A stretch of DNA of 64,000 bases from Sinorhizobium chiapasense (GCF_036488675.1 NZ_CP133152.1:1178001-1242000); one strand, 5' to 3'; counted from the first letter of the stretch, positions 9,957 to 19,967 are shown. Translations and numbers: made by a program. The notes: generated from the sequence alone by a model not told the origin.

Positions 9957-10058
9957 CCGTCGATGCGATCAGGCGCAACGGATCGAGGCTCGGATCGGCC
10001 TGATTTGATGGCTGCGAGAATCGCGCGGGGGGCGCATCTCCAAGCGGCGCGAGGCCGC

Positions 10059-10103
10059 CCCCCTCTGCCCTGCCGGGTAGGTAGCCCGGCAGGGCAGAGG
10101 GGG
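10059..10103. terminator. Perfect 19-bp hairpin between convergent genes
   Basis: The arms 10059-10077 and 10085-10103 are perfect inverted repeats of 19 bases with a 7-base loop (TAGGTAG). It lies between the end of paoC (9956) and the end of the convergent cyclase gene (10185), so it probably terminates transcription from both sides. No long T run follows on either strand, so termination may depend on stem strength or Rho. Confidence 0.75.
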
Positions 10104-10184
10104 TATCAACCCGCCCTCTTGATTTTTCGGGTGCTAGCGGAAAACCGCACGCGCTTTCTCCCATCCCGCTCTAACCGAGCGGAC

Positions 10185-12104
10185 CTACAGCAATGGTCGT
10201 CGTCGGATCCGGGAAAGGAACCCGCTTGTAACGTCCGGGGCTCTGGCTGCCGCAAGCTGCAGGAGGAATTCGTCCATGAGCGGGGAATTTCCGAAGCGGC
10301 GATTGGCGCGCTCCCGGGCGAGTGAAAACTGAGGATCCACGTCGATCAGCTGTGCCATCGTGCGCTGCGCTCTTTGCACGTCTCCACGCTGGGTGAGCAC
10401 TGCCGTGTGGATCAGCAGGCAATCCGCCTCGCGCGGCGCGCGGATCAGGCATTCCCGCAGGACCTGGTCGGCTTCATCGAAGCGGCCGGCGGCATAGAGC
10501 GCCTGACCGTAGACATAGGTGTAGTATTCAGGCGCCATCGGATGGAGCCGTCGCGCCCGCTCAGCGTTGCGCGCCGCCTCGTCATAGCTTCCGAACCGGA
10601 CCTGCGCCTTGGCGAGCGCCATCAGGCTGTCCGGATCGTTCGGATTGAGTTCGACGGCACGCTCCGCGGCCTGCATGGCGCCGGCGTAGTCGCCCGCGAC
10701 CGAAAGGCCGAAGCTCAAGACCTGATAGCCCACGGCGAGACTAGGATCGAGCCGAACGGCCTGGCGCGCCTCGCTGAGACCGTTTTCTACATCGGCCCGG
10801 GTTGCCCTGCCGCTGATGTTCTGTGCGACGTCGACGATATAAGTCATGCCGAGATTGGCGCGCGCCGCGGCGTAGCCGGGATCGAGCTCGAGAGCGCGAT
10901 GAAGCAGCGCACGCGCGGCCAGCAGCGCCTCGGCATCCTTCGAGCCGTGCTTGTAGCGGTCACGCGCCTGAAGTACGAGATCGTACGCCTGGAGATTTTC
11001 GGTCGGGCGTTCGGCCGCATTCGATACCTCCGATTCGCGCACGTAGGACACGAGATGCGAGACGATCTCGGCCGTCAGGTCGGTCTGGACCGCAAAGACG
11101 TCTTCGACGCGCCGGTCGTACGTGCGCGACCAGAGATGGGCGCCGCTGCGCGCGTCGATGAGCTGTGCCACCACGCGAAGCTGGTCGCCGGCGCGCCTGG
11201 CGCTGCCTTCCACCACATAGCCGGCCCCGAGCCTTTCCCCGATCCTGCGGATATCCTCCGCCTGACCGCGCAGCGCGAAGGTCGAGTTGCGTGCGATCAC
11301 CTGAAGCTCGGGATTTCGCGCAAGGCTGGCAATAATGTCCTCGGTCAGCCCGTCGGCGAAATAGGCCTGCTCGGTTTCGCCGCTCATATTGTCAAAGGGC
11401 AACACCGCGACGGTCGGACGGGCGTCTGCAGGCACAGCGCCTGTCAGACGCACGATGCTGCCGGTCACATCCGCGCCGATCGCCCGCAACGCGGGCACCT
11501 GGGTGATGGCGGCGACGGCGACAAGCGCCGCAGCCCCCACCGCAAAAGGCAAAGCGGCACGCCGGCGGAGGGCAAACCGCCGCATCCAACCCCGACCGCT
11601 CGCCTCTTCCGGCTCCAGCCGCACGGCGTAGACGGCGAGCGGCTCGGCTATGTTCTTGGCCTGCCGTCGCCCGATACTGTAAAAAAGCTTGTTGCGGCTC
11701 CGGTCAGCGCTGCGGACCACCGCCTCGCTGACGAAAATGCTGGCCGGCGCTGCCATGGCTTCCAGCCGGGAAGCGACGTTGACGCCATCGCCGAACATAT
11801 CGCCATTGTCCTCAATAACGTCGCCGAGGTTGATGCCGACACGCATGCTGAACGGCCGCTCGGCGAAACCGTTCTGGATTTCGATCGCCGCATCGAGGGC
11901 TTCGTTGACGCTCGGGAAGCTCGCCAAAAAGCCGTCGCCGGTAGTCTTGAAGGTGCGGCCACCATGCTTCTCGACAGCCGGAATGATCAGTTCACTGAAG
12001 GCGGCGCGCAGGGCCGCATAGGTCGCAGATTCGTCCTCGGACATCAGACGCGTATAGCCGACGATATCGCCCGCTACGATTGCTGCGAGTTTGCGTTCCA
12101 TCAC
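10185..12104 (-). CDS. Class III adenylate/guanylate cyclase with TolB-like and TPR domains
   Basis: A 639-residue protein. Residues 1-165 are a class III cyclase homology domain with metal-binding Asp13 (AGDIVGYTRLM) and Asp57 (TTGDGFLASF). A single membrane span lies at about 184-204, a TolB-like stretch at about 230-345 (VAVLPFDNMSGE, FADGLTEDIIASL), and several TPR repeats from about 350 to 600. This architecture is expanded in rhizobia. It should make cAMP at the inner membrane face, with the C-terminal domains outside or acting as a scaffold. The input signal is unknown. The last genes before it on this side are convergent, so it is a single-gene unit. Confidence 0.88.
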   Translation of the reverse strand: MMERKLAAIVAGDIVGYTRLMSEDESATYAALRAAFSELIIPAVEKHGGRTFKTTGDGFLASFPSVNEALDAAIEIQNGFAERPFSMRVGINLGDVIEDNGDMFGDGVNVASRLEAMAAPASIFVSEAVVRSADRSRNKLFYSIGRRQAKNIAEPLAVYAVRLEPEEASGRGWMRRFALRRRAALPFAVGAAALVAVAAITQVPALRAIGADVTGSIVRLTGAVPADARPTVAVLPFDNMSGETEQAYFADGLTEDIIASLARNPELQVIARNSTFALRGQAEDIRRIGERLGAGYVVEGSARRAGDQLRVVAQLIDARSGAHLWSRTYDRRVEDVFAVQTDLTAEIVSHLVSYVRESEVSNAAERPTENLQAYDLVLQARDRYKHGSKDAEALLAARALLHRALELDPGYAAARANLGMTYIVDVAQNISGRATRADVENGLSEARQAVRLDPSLAVGYQVLSFGLSVAGDYAGAMQAAERAVELNPNDPDSLMALAKAQVRFGSYDEAARNAERARRLHPMAPEYYTYVYGQALYAAGRFDEADQVLRECLIRAPREADCLLIHTAVLTQRGDVQRAQRTMAQLIDVDPQFSLARERANRRFGNSPLMDEFLLQLAAARAPDVTSGFLSRIRRRPLL

Positions 12105-12598
12105 GAGCCCTCGGCAGTTTTCGGAAGCATCTTCGTGAGACCGCCTCTACCCGTCTACTCAAAACTCTGTGTTCAAACGCGTTCCCTGGCTGTGAACGAC
12201 AGCGCCGATTGAAACGCTGATGGTTCAGAGAGAGAATCTTGATCCTGATGCCAATATCTTCGGCACAAGTGTGGACGAGCTGATAGGCATGAACCTGGAC
12301 GAGCAGTCCGAGCGAGCCACGAACAGGTCGGGGGCGGCGCCTGCTTCGTCGTTGCGCTTCCAACACATCAGGCCGCCTGAAGATGAACCGAAGTGTTCGT
12401 CACACTGCGCCTCGTCACTCTGAATAAGGACGGCAATAGATCAGACATTGGCGACCTCTCTATCCATCGCACTCGCCAAGAGCCATTGACGCGGCGAATG
12501 CAAACTGCTGCAACCGGGCATAAGAGGACCGCGTTCGCATATCCTCGCCGTGGGCCTTTCCAGGCGAGCATGGAGAGTTACATATATGTGACATTGTC
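12105..12598. other. Intergenic region upstream of the cyclase and exporter genes
   Basis: About 490 bases between the divergent cyclase and ABC-exporter genes. Several short open frames occur on both strands, but none has a ribosome site or a recognisable product. The only notable element is the near-palindrome at 12577-12592, listed separately. Confidence 0.5.
12577..12592. promoter_or_regulatory. Near-palindromic operator candidate
   Basis: The 16 bases GTTACATATATGTGAC form an inverted repeat with a single mismatched pair. They end seven bases before the first possible start codon of the ABC operon (12599). This is where a TetR-, MarR- or GntR-type repressor could sit. No regulator gene is adjacent. 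Confidence 0.4.
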
Positions 12599-13270
12599 GT
12601 GATCTTGGCCGCCATGGTGATCGCTCTCCGCAATCTTAGTAAATCCTACGAGACTGCCGAAGGGCGGCTTGAAGTGTTGAGAGGAATCGATCTTGACCTC
12701 GGCGCGGGAGACAACGTTGCCCTGACAGGGGAGTCTGGTAGCGGTAAAAGCACCCTCCTGCACCTCGTAGCCGGTCTAGACCGTCCGGACGCAGGCGAGA
12801 TCGTGATCCGTGGTCGAGACATCTCCAAGCTGGACGACAGGGGTCGAGCCGCCTACAGGCGAACCGAAGTCGGCCTGGTGTTTCAGCAGTTCAATCTTAT
12901 CCCCTCGTTGGACGTGGCGGCGAACATAGCCTTCCACGCCAAGCTCGCCGGACGCCACGATCCCGTGTGGGAAAATGAACTCGTGGAGCGTCTCGGAGTC
13001 GGCACATTGCTGACCAGATATCCAGAGCAGCTTTCGAGCGGACAGCAGCAGCGGGTGGCAATCGGACGGACCCTTGCAGCGCGTCCCGGCTTGGTTCTGG
13101 CAGACGAACCCACAGGAAATCTGGACGAGGCTAATGGAGACGCTGTCCTGGATCTGATGCTCTCGCTTTCGAAGGGAACAGGATCGACGCTGCTCATGGT
13201 GACGCATTCGCAAAAACTCGCGGACAGGCTCGACCGGCAGCTCCATTTGCGGTCCGGGAAGATCGCATGA
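12599..13270 (+). CDS. ABC transporter ATP-binding protein (LolD/MacB-type)
   Basis: A 223-residue ATPase with Walker A GESGSGKST, a Q-loop (VFQQFNLIPS), the signature LSSGQQQRVAIGR and Walker B LVLADEPTGNLDE. The ADEPTGNLD form is characteristic of the LolD/MacB/FtsE group, which partners with FtsX-like permeases. The start is GTG at 12599 or ATG at 12614; neither has a clear ribosome site. The stop overlaps the permease start by four bases (ATGA), so the two are translationally coupled. Confidence 0.92.
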   Translation: MILAAMVIALRNLSKSYETAEGRLEVLRGIDLDLGAGDNVALTGESGSGKSTLLHLVAGLDRPDAGEIVIRGRDISKLDDRGRAAYRRTEVGLVFQQFNLIPSLDVAANIAFHAKLAGRHDPVWENELVERLGVGTLLTRYPEQLSSGQQQRVAIGRTLAARPGLVLADEPTGNLDEANGDAVLDLMLSLSKGTGSTLLMVTHSQKLADRLDRQLHLRSGKIA

Positions 13271-15677
13271 CGATTTGGACCGTAGCGGCGGCACTCCTGT
13301 CCCACTGGCGGCGACGGCCGCTGCAACTTGGCGCTCTCATGTTGGGCCTGGCGCTGGCGACTGCCCTGTGGTCCGGGGTGCAGGCGGTCAACGCGGAAGC
13401 CCGCGCGAGCTACGCCCGCGCAGCGGCTGCATTGGATCAGAGAGGGTTGGCGCAATTGGTTTCTCCACCCGGCCGCTCGATCGCGCGGTCCGCTTTCGTG
13501 CGGCTCAGACGGGCGGGTTGGAACGTCTCGCCGGTCCTCGAGGGGGAATATCGGTTCGGAGCCACCCGGCTGAGGGTGATCGGCATCGAGCCGCTGACAA
13601 TGCCCTCGGAGACGCAGACCGTCGATCTGGGGAATGCCGGGAACTTGCTTTCCTTCATCTCGCCTCCGGGCACGCTGGTTGTCTCTCCTGAAACAGCGGA
13701 GAAGATACGAGGGCAGACTGACCTCGCCTTGCGTGTTTCGGATCGGACGCCAGATGGGGCCGCCTTCGTTGATATCGGCTTAGCCGAGCGGCTATTAAAG
13801 AGAGACGGCGAACTCTCTCGAATTGTGATCGCCGAGGACCAACGTCCGGGTCTGGAGCCGCTCGGAACACTTGCCCCGGCGCTCTCGGTTCGCGAGCCGA
13901 GTGCGCAAAGCGACGTCGAGCATCTTACCGAGAGCTTCCATCTCAATCTGACGGCCTTCGGTTTTCTCGCCTTCGCGGTGGGGTTGCTCATCGTGTACTC
14001 GACGATCGGCCTCGCCTTCGAGCAACGGCGGCCGACCTTCAGAACGCTTCGGTGCCTTGGAGTTTCGTTGCGCGCGCTTGCGGTTTTGCTGCTCGCCGAG
14101 CTTGTCCTTTTCTCCCTCGCCGCCGGGACGGCAGGAGTCATCATCGGATATCTGGTCGCGTCGCTGCTGCTGCCCGGAGTCGCCGCAACCCTCGAAGGAC
14201 TTTACGGAGCCAGCGTCGCAGGCACCCTTTCCCTACGTCCGGAGTGGTGGCTCTCAGGCTTTGCCATCGCGGTGGCCGGAACGTTGATTTCGTCGATACA
14301 GAGCCTGTTGCGCTTGATGCGGGTGCCTTTGCTCGCGGCGGCCCAGCCTCAGACCTGGGCGCGATCGTCGCAGACGGGGCGGCGATTTCAGGTGCTGGCC
14401 GCAGGGGCTTTGCTAGGCCTCTCGGGAGCACTTATTCAGTGGGGGATGGCCTTCGGGCGGGCTTTGGCGTCCTTGGCTGTCTTCTGCTCGGGGCGTCGCT
14501 ACTTCTCCCGGCCGTGCTCTCCGGATTCCTCACCTTGATGCAGCGGGCGTCTTCGGGTGCGCTCGTCACGTGGTTCTGGGCCGACGCGCGGCAGCAGCTC
14601 CCCGGACTTTCCCTTGCCCTCATGGCATTGCTTCTTGCGCTGGCGGCAAACGTAGGCGTCGGAACCATGGTGTCGAGCTTCCGTCTCACTTTCGTTGGCT
14701 GGCTCGACCAACGCCTCGCCGCGGAGCTTTACGTCGCCGCCCGGAACGAACCCGAAGCGACCCGGCTCAGGGCATGGCTCGCAACGAAGGTGGAATCGGT
14801 GCTGCCGATCTCGAGCGTGGACGCCGAGATCCGGGGTCAACCGATGCAGATCTTCGGTGTCGTCGACGATCCGACCTATCGAAAGCACTGGCCGCTGATC
14901 GTTGGCTTGCCCGATGTCTGGGATCGGGTGGCTTCCGGTGAAGGAGTGTTGGTCAACGAACAGTTCTGGAGACGGGAGCGGCTCCGCATCGGCGATCAGC
15001 TGGAACTGGCCAGCGACTGGAAGTCGACGGTTGTCGGCGTCTATTCGGATTACGGAAACCCAAAGGGTCAGGTCATCGCGGGATTAGACGCCCTGACCTT
15101 TCGGTACCCGCAAGTCTCGCGCCTGCGCCACGGTCTGCGGGTCCGGCCCGATCAGGTTGCAGACCTGCGGTCGAGCCTCTCGGACGAATTCGGACTACCA
15201 CCGGACAACATCGTCGATCAAGCGGCACTGAAGGAACAGTCACGGCGGATCTTCGATCGCACGTTTTTGGTTACTGGCGCGCTGAACATATTCACGCTTG
15301 GGGTTGCGGCATTGGCTATGTTCTTAAGCCTCCTCACGCTTTCTGAAATGCGCCTCCCGCAGCTTGGGCCAGTTTGGGCGATGGGGGTCACAAGGCGCGA
15401 TCTCGCTCTTCTTGAGGTCCTAAGGACCCTGGTGCTCTGGCTGGCGACATTCATTGCCGCTGTGCCCCTCGGCCTAGCGCTGGCGTGGGTGCTTCTCGCG
15501 GTCGTGAATGTCGAAGCCTTCGGCTGGCGTCTGCCAATGCATATCTTTCCTTATGAGTGGGTCCGGGTCGGTCTCGTCGCCCTCGCCGCCGCGGTCGTTT
15601 CCACACTCATCCCGCTTCGCCGGCTGGCGGCACTCGCGCCGTCGGAACTTCTCAAGGTATTCGCCAATGAGCGTTAG
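13267..15677 (+). pseudogene. FtsX-like ABC permease, interrupted by an apparent one-base deletion
   Basis: The 5' part reads from 13267 to a stop at 14538, and the 3' part continues in another frame to 15677. The frames join at the G run 14441-14445: with six Gs instead of five the sequence reads IQWGDGLRAGFGVLG, giving one 803-residue protein of the two-FtsX-domain (YbbP-like) type with about ten membrane spans. The first FtsX domain covers roughly residues 230-360 and the second the last 130 residues. The downstream sequence shows no further damage, so the defect is either recent or a base-calling error in a homopolymer. With the ATPase it should move lipid or lipoprotein-like substrates. 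Confidence 0.85.
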
Positions 15678-16740
15678 ATCGATTGCGATCGCCCTTGCGG
15701 TGGTAACGATGGCCAGCTTGTCCGGAAGCCAAGCGGCCCCCCAGGGTTTTGGTGGCCTCGGCTCGGCGGCTGAAGGGTTTTCGGTGCCGCGGCCCGGCCT
15801 GCTGTTCCGTTTCCCCGAGGACCACGGCGCACATCCGGATTTCCGAATAGAGTGGTGGTACCTTACGGCAAATCTAGAAGCTCCGGACGGAACTCAATAC
15901 GGAGCGCGGTGGACCCTTTTCCGGTCAGCGCTTGCTCCAGGAGAGGCCAAAGGATGGTCGAGCCCACAGATTTGGATGGGTCATGCAGCCGTCACCACCG
16001 CCAAGGACCACTTTGTGGCAGAACGTATTTCGCGTGGGGGAGTAGGGCAGGCTGGGGTCGTGGCGGAGCCTTTCTCGGCCTGGATCGACGATTGGCAGAT
16101 GAAGGGGGTGGCCGCCCCAGGAGCGGATCAGCTGGCCGCACTTACTCTAAACGCGACAGCAAAAAACTTCGGCTATGAACTCCACGTATCGGCCAAAGGC
16201 CCGCTGGTGTCGCAGGGTAAGAACGGCTATTCGGTAAAATCAGCGCAGGGGCAGGCCAGCTACTACTATTCGCAACCGTTCTACACGGTGAGCGGCTCGC
16301 TTGCGCTACCCACCGGGAATGTCGGCGTAACCGGAAAGGCTTGGCTTGATCGCGAGTGGTCCTCACAGCCCCTCGCGGCAGACCAAACGGGTTGGGACTG
16401 GTTCTCGCTGCACCTCGATTCAGGGGAGAAGCTCATGGGCTTCCGCCTCAGAGACAAAGGAGAGGGGTTCACCTCCGCAACGTGGATCACTGCCGATGGG
16501 CGACCGGAGCCCTTACCCGCGGGAGCTCTACAGATCGCCCCCGTGCGAACCGCCAAAGTCGCAGGCCGTCAGATTCCTGTTTCCTGGAGTCTCCGGATTC
16601 CCGGTCGAGGCTTTGACGTCACAACCCGGCCTTTGAACGACCAAGCATGGATGGCAACGTCCATACCGTATTGGGAGGGTCCGATCACCTTCAGCGGCAG
16701 CGTCGGCGGCAGGGGGTATCTCGAGATGACTGGGTACTAG
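15667..16740 (+). CDS. AttH/CrtC-like lipocalin-fold secreted hydrolase
   Basis: About 357 residues with a signal peptide (MSVRSIAIALAVVTMASLSG, cleaved after an Ala-rich site). The body has the paired-domain fold of AttH and carotenoid 1,2-hydratase proteins, recognisable from RIEWWYLTANLE, WDWFSLHLDSGE and a final strand ending at EMTGY. The ATG at 15667 overlaps the permease stop by 11 bases. ATPase, FtsX permease and AttH-like protein form a recurring three-gene exporter unit whose substrate is not established. The protein probably acts in the periplasm on the transported molecule. Confidence 0.85.
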   Translation: MSVRSIAIALAVVTMASLSGSQAAPQGFGGLGSAAEGFSVPRPGLLFRFPEDHGAHPDFRIEWWYLTANLEAPDGTQYGARWTLFRSALAPGEAKGWSSPQIWMGHAAVTTAKDHFVAERISRGGVGQAGVVAEPFSAWIDDWQMKGVAAPGADQLAALTLNATAKNFGYELHVSAKGPLVSQGKNGYSVKSAQGQASYYYSQPFYTVSGSLALPTGNVGVTGKAWLDREWSSQPLAADQTGWDWFSLHLDSGEKLMGFRLRDKGEGFTSATWITADGRPEPLPAGALQIAPVRTAKVAGRQIPVSWSLRIPGRGFDVTTRPLNDQAWMATSIPYWEGPITFSGSVGGRGYLEMTGY

Positions 16741-16764
16741 CTGAACGTGATGGGGCAAAATGAA

Positions 16765-16840
16765 CCTGATGCGGCTAAGTATCTGAAGACACTAGCTTCA
16801 CCAAAGAATCCTGATGCGATTTGGCAAGAAAACCTGATGC
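16765..16840 (+). repeat. Three direct copies of CCTGATGC
   Basis: Copies start at 16765, 16810 and 16833. The sequence around them is AT-richer than the flanking genes. Multiple short direct repeats of this kind occur at the ends of some insertion sequences (for example the IS21 family), but no transposase is left here. Confidence 0.35.
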
Positions 16841-17225
16841 AATCCGCAAAATCTACGCTGTCGAGCTAGCGAAACTTCGTGAGCACCACTCGTTAACTCG
16901 GGCCTCCCCACATGCTCTGTCGCCATCCGCCTGATGAGGCGGCCAGCGATATTGTCAACAGTTTAGCGGTACAGGATATTCGCTGCTTGAGGAGTTGAGA
17001 TCGTCTATGTGCGCAGCAACTCACCACGCCTCTGATCCCTTGCTTCGCGTCTGAACAAGCCGACGATGGGTCCAGAGCAAATGGCGCAGCGCCACCTTTG
17101 CCAACCACCGAGGATGATTTCGGCGAGTTCGATGCCGAGAGGCGCGGACGATCATGCGAGAAGAACTTCGTGAAACGGTCTCGTCCGAGCCGTTGACGAC
17201 TGTCGACAAGCGGTTCGCAGGATTG

Positions 17226-17265
17226 GCAGCCACATGGCCCGTGGCTGCAGGGGCCATGTGGCTGC
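17226..17265. repeat. 15-bp inverted repeat
   Basis: The arms 17226-17240 and 17251-17265 are perfectly complementary and separated by ten bases. No T run follows and no gene ends nearby. It could be a terminator remnant or a transposon-derived hairpin. Confidence 0.4.
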
Positions 17266-17630
17266 TGCCACCACGCCCTTCACGCGGCTTGTCCGGGCAG
17301 TCCGACCTTCTGGTCGAGAGATCGAAAAATGCCGATGTTGGGCTATTCGCCGCGAAACGACCTATCCATTTGCCTGGGAGAAAGCTAGATCTGCGAGATC
17401 GTCAAAAGCCGTGAGAAGCCGCGGCCGCTCTCGTTTCCAAGCTGATTAGCAGACATTGCCGTGGAACCAAGGAGAGAAACGGACGCCCCTACCAAATCAT
17501 TTGAAAGGAATGGTCGGAAAGATTCGTACGATCCCGCTTGAGCGCGAACATTGATTGTTGACTCGGCAGATTGTGAACTTTACGACCACCTTATGAGCGC
17601 AAAGCTCATGAGTCGTTCACGGAGGTCGTC

Positions 17631-18026
17631 ATGGACATGTTGCGCTTCGGCGAAGCACAAGCCAATTCCTCACTTCGCTCAATCGTCAGATGCGCCAACG
17701 AATGGTACCACCTGGCAAAAGACTTGAGGGGTATTGCTGACCGCAAATCCTTGCCAGCCCTCGATCCAAGCACCACACCGATTGTGAATGAGTGGTTCAT
17801 CGAGAAATGCATGGTCCCTATGTTGGTGGGACACATCTCCTATCCGGACCAACGCGGAGATGACCATGGCAGGTACGGGTGGATGAACTTTACGGCCCCG
17901 CTTCACCTTTTCTCCTGCGAGGGGGAGATGGCACGCTCGTCGACACGATGGTATCGCCTGGGCACTCCGTCGCCGTTGGCGGAGCGTTCCGTCGACCGCT
18001 GGTCGACGCCCGGCGGCGGGTTCTGA
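17631..18026 (+). CDS. Small hypothetical protein coupled to the AAA protease
   Basis: A 131-residue protein with no assigned function. It contains a conserved-looking core with a Trp/Tyr-rich helix (CANEWYHLAKDLRGIAD) followed by a section with paired Asp/His/Gly (QRGDDHGR). It resembles small rhizobial proteins that I recall being grouped as DUF6634, but I cannot verify this here. Its stop codon overlaps the start of the protease gene as TGATG at 18024-18028, so the two are translated together. A GGAGGT ribosome site lies just upstream of the ATG. It could be an adaptor, substrate or inhibitor of the protease; this is inference. Confidence 0.6.
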   Translation: MDMLRFGEAQANSSLRSIVRCANEWYHLAKDLRGIADRKSLPALDPSTTPIVNEWFIEKCMVPMLVGHISYPDQRGDDHGRYGWMNFTAPLHLFSCEGEMARSSTRWYRLGTPSPLAERSVDRWSTPGGGF

Positions 18027-19960
18027 TGCTGATGAGCACTCCGCGCGCGCTATACGGTCGCCTTAAGGATTCGCAGTTCGGCAATCTCTCGCGGTCGCCA
18101 GCTCTATTCCTAGCGTATTGTTGTATCGGCAGGGGCCTGCGCTCCCAGCATCTGCTACTGAGGGGCTATCCAGGCATTGTGGTGCTGATCACGTCACCGG
18201 CGATCGACGTCGAGACATGCGCGACGGCCGCGGAGTACTTCTTTCTGGGCCGGTCGGAGGAATGGCCGGACGCCAGCGACACCAAACCAGTCGTTCACCG
18301 GTTCGAAGCATCAGCACGATTTAGGGAGCGAAAACTGAGGGAGCTGGCGGAGCTCTGCGCAAAGCATCCGACATGCATTGTCATAGCGGAGAGCCGCGCG
18401 TCGCTGCCAGACCAACTGGTCCTCACTGCCGATGCTCTCATCGAGATCCCAAAGCCGGAAGCTCGACATCTCCAGGCCGCGCGAAAGCTGCTCGGCAGAA
18501 AGCCGCTGGCCGAGGAGTTGGCGGCAGCGCTGGCGCGTCAGGACGTGAGCGTACTGACTGCGCTGCTGTCGAGACCGTATCTGACGCAGGCGCACGCTGG
18601 CAGGCTCGCCGCCGGACACTCCGCGGCCGCCGATGGCCCGACTCTTGAGGAATTGCCGGGTTACCGGGAACTTAAGCCGTGGGCGTTCGCCTTCGCTAAG
18701 GACCTGGCTGGATGGCGTAGCGGCATGCTGACATGGAGTGAGCTCGACCGAGGAATCCTTCTCTCAGGCGCGCCCGGCACCGGCAAGACCATCTTCGCCA
18801 GAGCGCTGGCCAAAACCTGCGGATTGCCGCTCATTGCGGCATCCGTGTCGCAATGGCACGCCGCTGGCCACTTGGGGAACATGCTGGCGGCGATGCGTCA
18901 GACCTTTGAGAAGGCTAGGAACGAACGAGCGGCACTGGTCTTCCTGGATGAACTGGATTCAATCGGCGATCGCACCAAGTTCTCGGGCGACCACGTTAGC
19001 TACAGCACCCAGGTCGTTAACTCGCTGCTGGAATGCATAGACGGGGCGCAGGGGAGAGACGGCGTCTTTCTCGTGGCTGCCACAAACTATCCCGAAGCCA
19101 TCGATCCTGCCCTCTTGAGGAGCGGAAGGATCGAACGGCACATCAGGCTGGAACTGCCGGACCAAGTGGAACGGGCCGAGATCCTGCTCTATCACCTCCG
19201 GACGGACATGGCGATCGAGCAGATCGAGGAGATCACCGCCGACCTGGCGGGATGGAGCGGTGCCGATCTCGAAAGACTCGCGCGGGCGGCGAAGCAGTCC
19301 GCGAGAACGGCGGGTCGGCCGGTTCAGGTTCAGGACGTGGTTCGTGCGCTCCCGCCTCTTGAGACGCTTTCTCGAGACGAGTCCCAACGTGTCGCCATCC
19401 ACGAATGCGGGCACGCCATCGTTGCCCTGGATCTCGACCAAACCGAGGAAGTCTGCATCTCCATTCGAAAGCGGTTCAGACGATCTTCGCTGGAGCCGAA
19501 CGTCCATGGCGTCACACTGTACTCGAAGAACGAGAGCGGGCTGCTGACGCGCGCGGCGCTGCTCGGCCAGATATGTCGCTTGCTTGGCGGAGCCGCCGCC
19601 GAGGAGATCGCGCTCGGAGGCAGGTCCACCGGCGCAGGCGGAATGCACGGAAGCGACCTTCATAAGGCGACGACGCTAGCCGCCCAGATGATTTGCTCCT
19701 ACGGCATGGGAGACAGGTTGTCCTTTCTGAGGAAAGCGTCCGCCATCGAAGTCGACGTGGACCGCTCTGCACTGTGGCGGGCCTGGCCGGAGATCGATGG
19801 AATCCTTCACGAGCAATTCGAGAGGGCCAAGCGGATTCTCTCGGGCCGCCGAAAGGCCCTTGCGGCGCTGGCGTCAGCGCTGGTGGAACGCGAAAGCCTC
19901 CAGCACGAGGACGTCGTGGCGATAATGACCGCGAACGCGCCGGACGAGATCAGGCAATGA
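18026..19960 (+). CDS. FtsH-like AAA+ ATPase / M41 zinc metalloprotease without membrane spans
   Basis: About 644 residues from the coupled ATG at 18026. An N-terminal region of about 230 residues matches nothing I recognise and has no clear membrane helix. An AAA+ module follows, with Walker A GAPGTGKT at 248-255, Walker B FLDELDS around 306-312, and a sensor/arginine-finger region NYPEAIDPALLRSGRIERH. Then comes an M41 peptidase domain with the zinc motif HECGH at 459-463 and a downstream Asp544 (GSDLHKAT) in the place of the third FtsH zinc ligand. All catalytic residues are present, so it should be an active ATP-driven protease. True FtsH carries two N-terminal membrane spans; this one appears soluble. 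A longer frame opens at GTG 17879 inside the upstream gene but lacks a ribosome site. Confidence 0.88.
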   Translation: MLMSTPRALYGRLKDSQFGNLSRSPALFLAYCCIGRGLRSQHLLLRGYPGIVVLITSPAIDVETCATAAEYFFLGRSEEWPDASDTKPVVHRFEASARFRERKLRELAELCAKHPTCIVIAESRASLPDQLVLTADALIEIPKPEARHLQAARKLLGRKPLAEELAAALARQDVSVLTALLSRPYLTQAHAGRLAAGHSAAADGPTLEELPGYRELKPWAFAFAKDLAGWRSGMLTWSELDRGILLSGAPGTGKTIFARALAKTCGLPLIAASVSQWHAAGHLGNMLAAMRQTFEKARNERAALVFLDELDSIGDRTKFSGDHVSYSTQVVNSLLECIDGAQGRDGVFLVAATNYPEAIDPALLRSGRIERHIRLELPDQVERAEILLYHLRTDMAIEQIEEITADLAGWSGADLERLARAAKQSARTAGRPVQVQDVVRALPPLETLSRDESQRVAIHECGHAIVALDLDQTEEVCISIRKRFRRSSLEPNVHGVTLYSKNESGLLTRAALLGQICRLLGGAAAEEIALGGRSTGAGGMHGSDLHKATTLAAQMICSYGMGDRLSFLRKASAIEVDVDRSALWRAWPEIDGILHEQFERAKRILSGRRKALAALASALVERESLQHEDVVAIMTANAPDEIRQ

Positions 19961-19967
19961 ACGTCGA

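Larger units (their letters stand above)
16741..17630. other. Gene-poor stretch with short repeats
   Basis: About 890 bases without a convincing gene. The octamer CCTGATGC occurs three times within 76 bases (16765, 16810, 16833), possibly the decayed end of an insertion sequence. A 15-base perfect inverted repeat (17226-17240 and 17251-17265, loop 10) lies further on. The only long frames are short, weakly started and unlike known proteins. A DNA tract like this separates the exporter unit from the AAA-protease unit and marks the start of the accessory region. Confidence 0.5.

Noticed and set aside
10374..12212. A 612-codon plus-strand frame opposite the cyclase-TPR gene
   Set aside because: Antisense shadow of a high-GC gene; the product matches nothing.
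16741..16860. CCTGATGC repeats as a possible CRISPR-like array or origin iterons
   Set aside because: Only three eight-base copies with uneven spacing (45 and 23 bases), and no replication or Cas genes nearby.
17879..18025. A GTG start giving a 693-residue AAA protease
   Set aside because: The added 49 residues overlap the upstream coding gene in another frame, and the TGATG coupling at 18024-18028 gives a better start.
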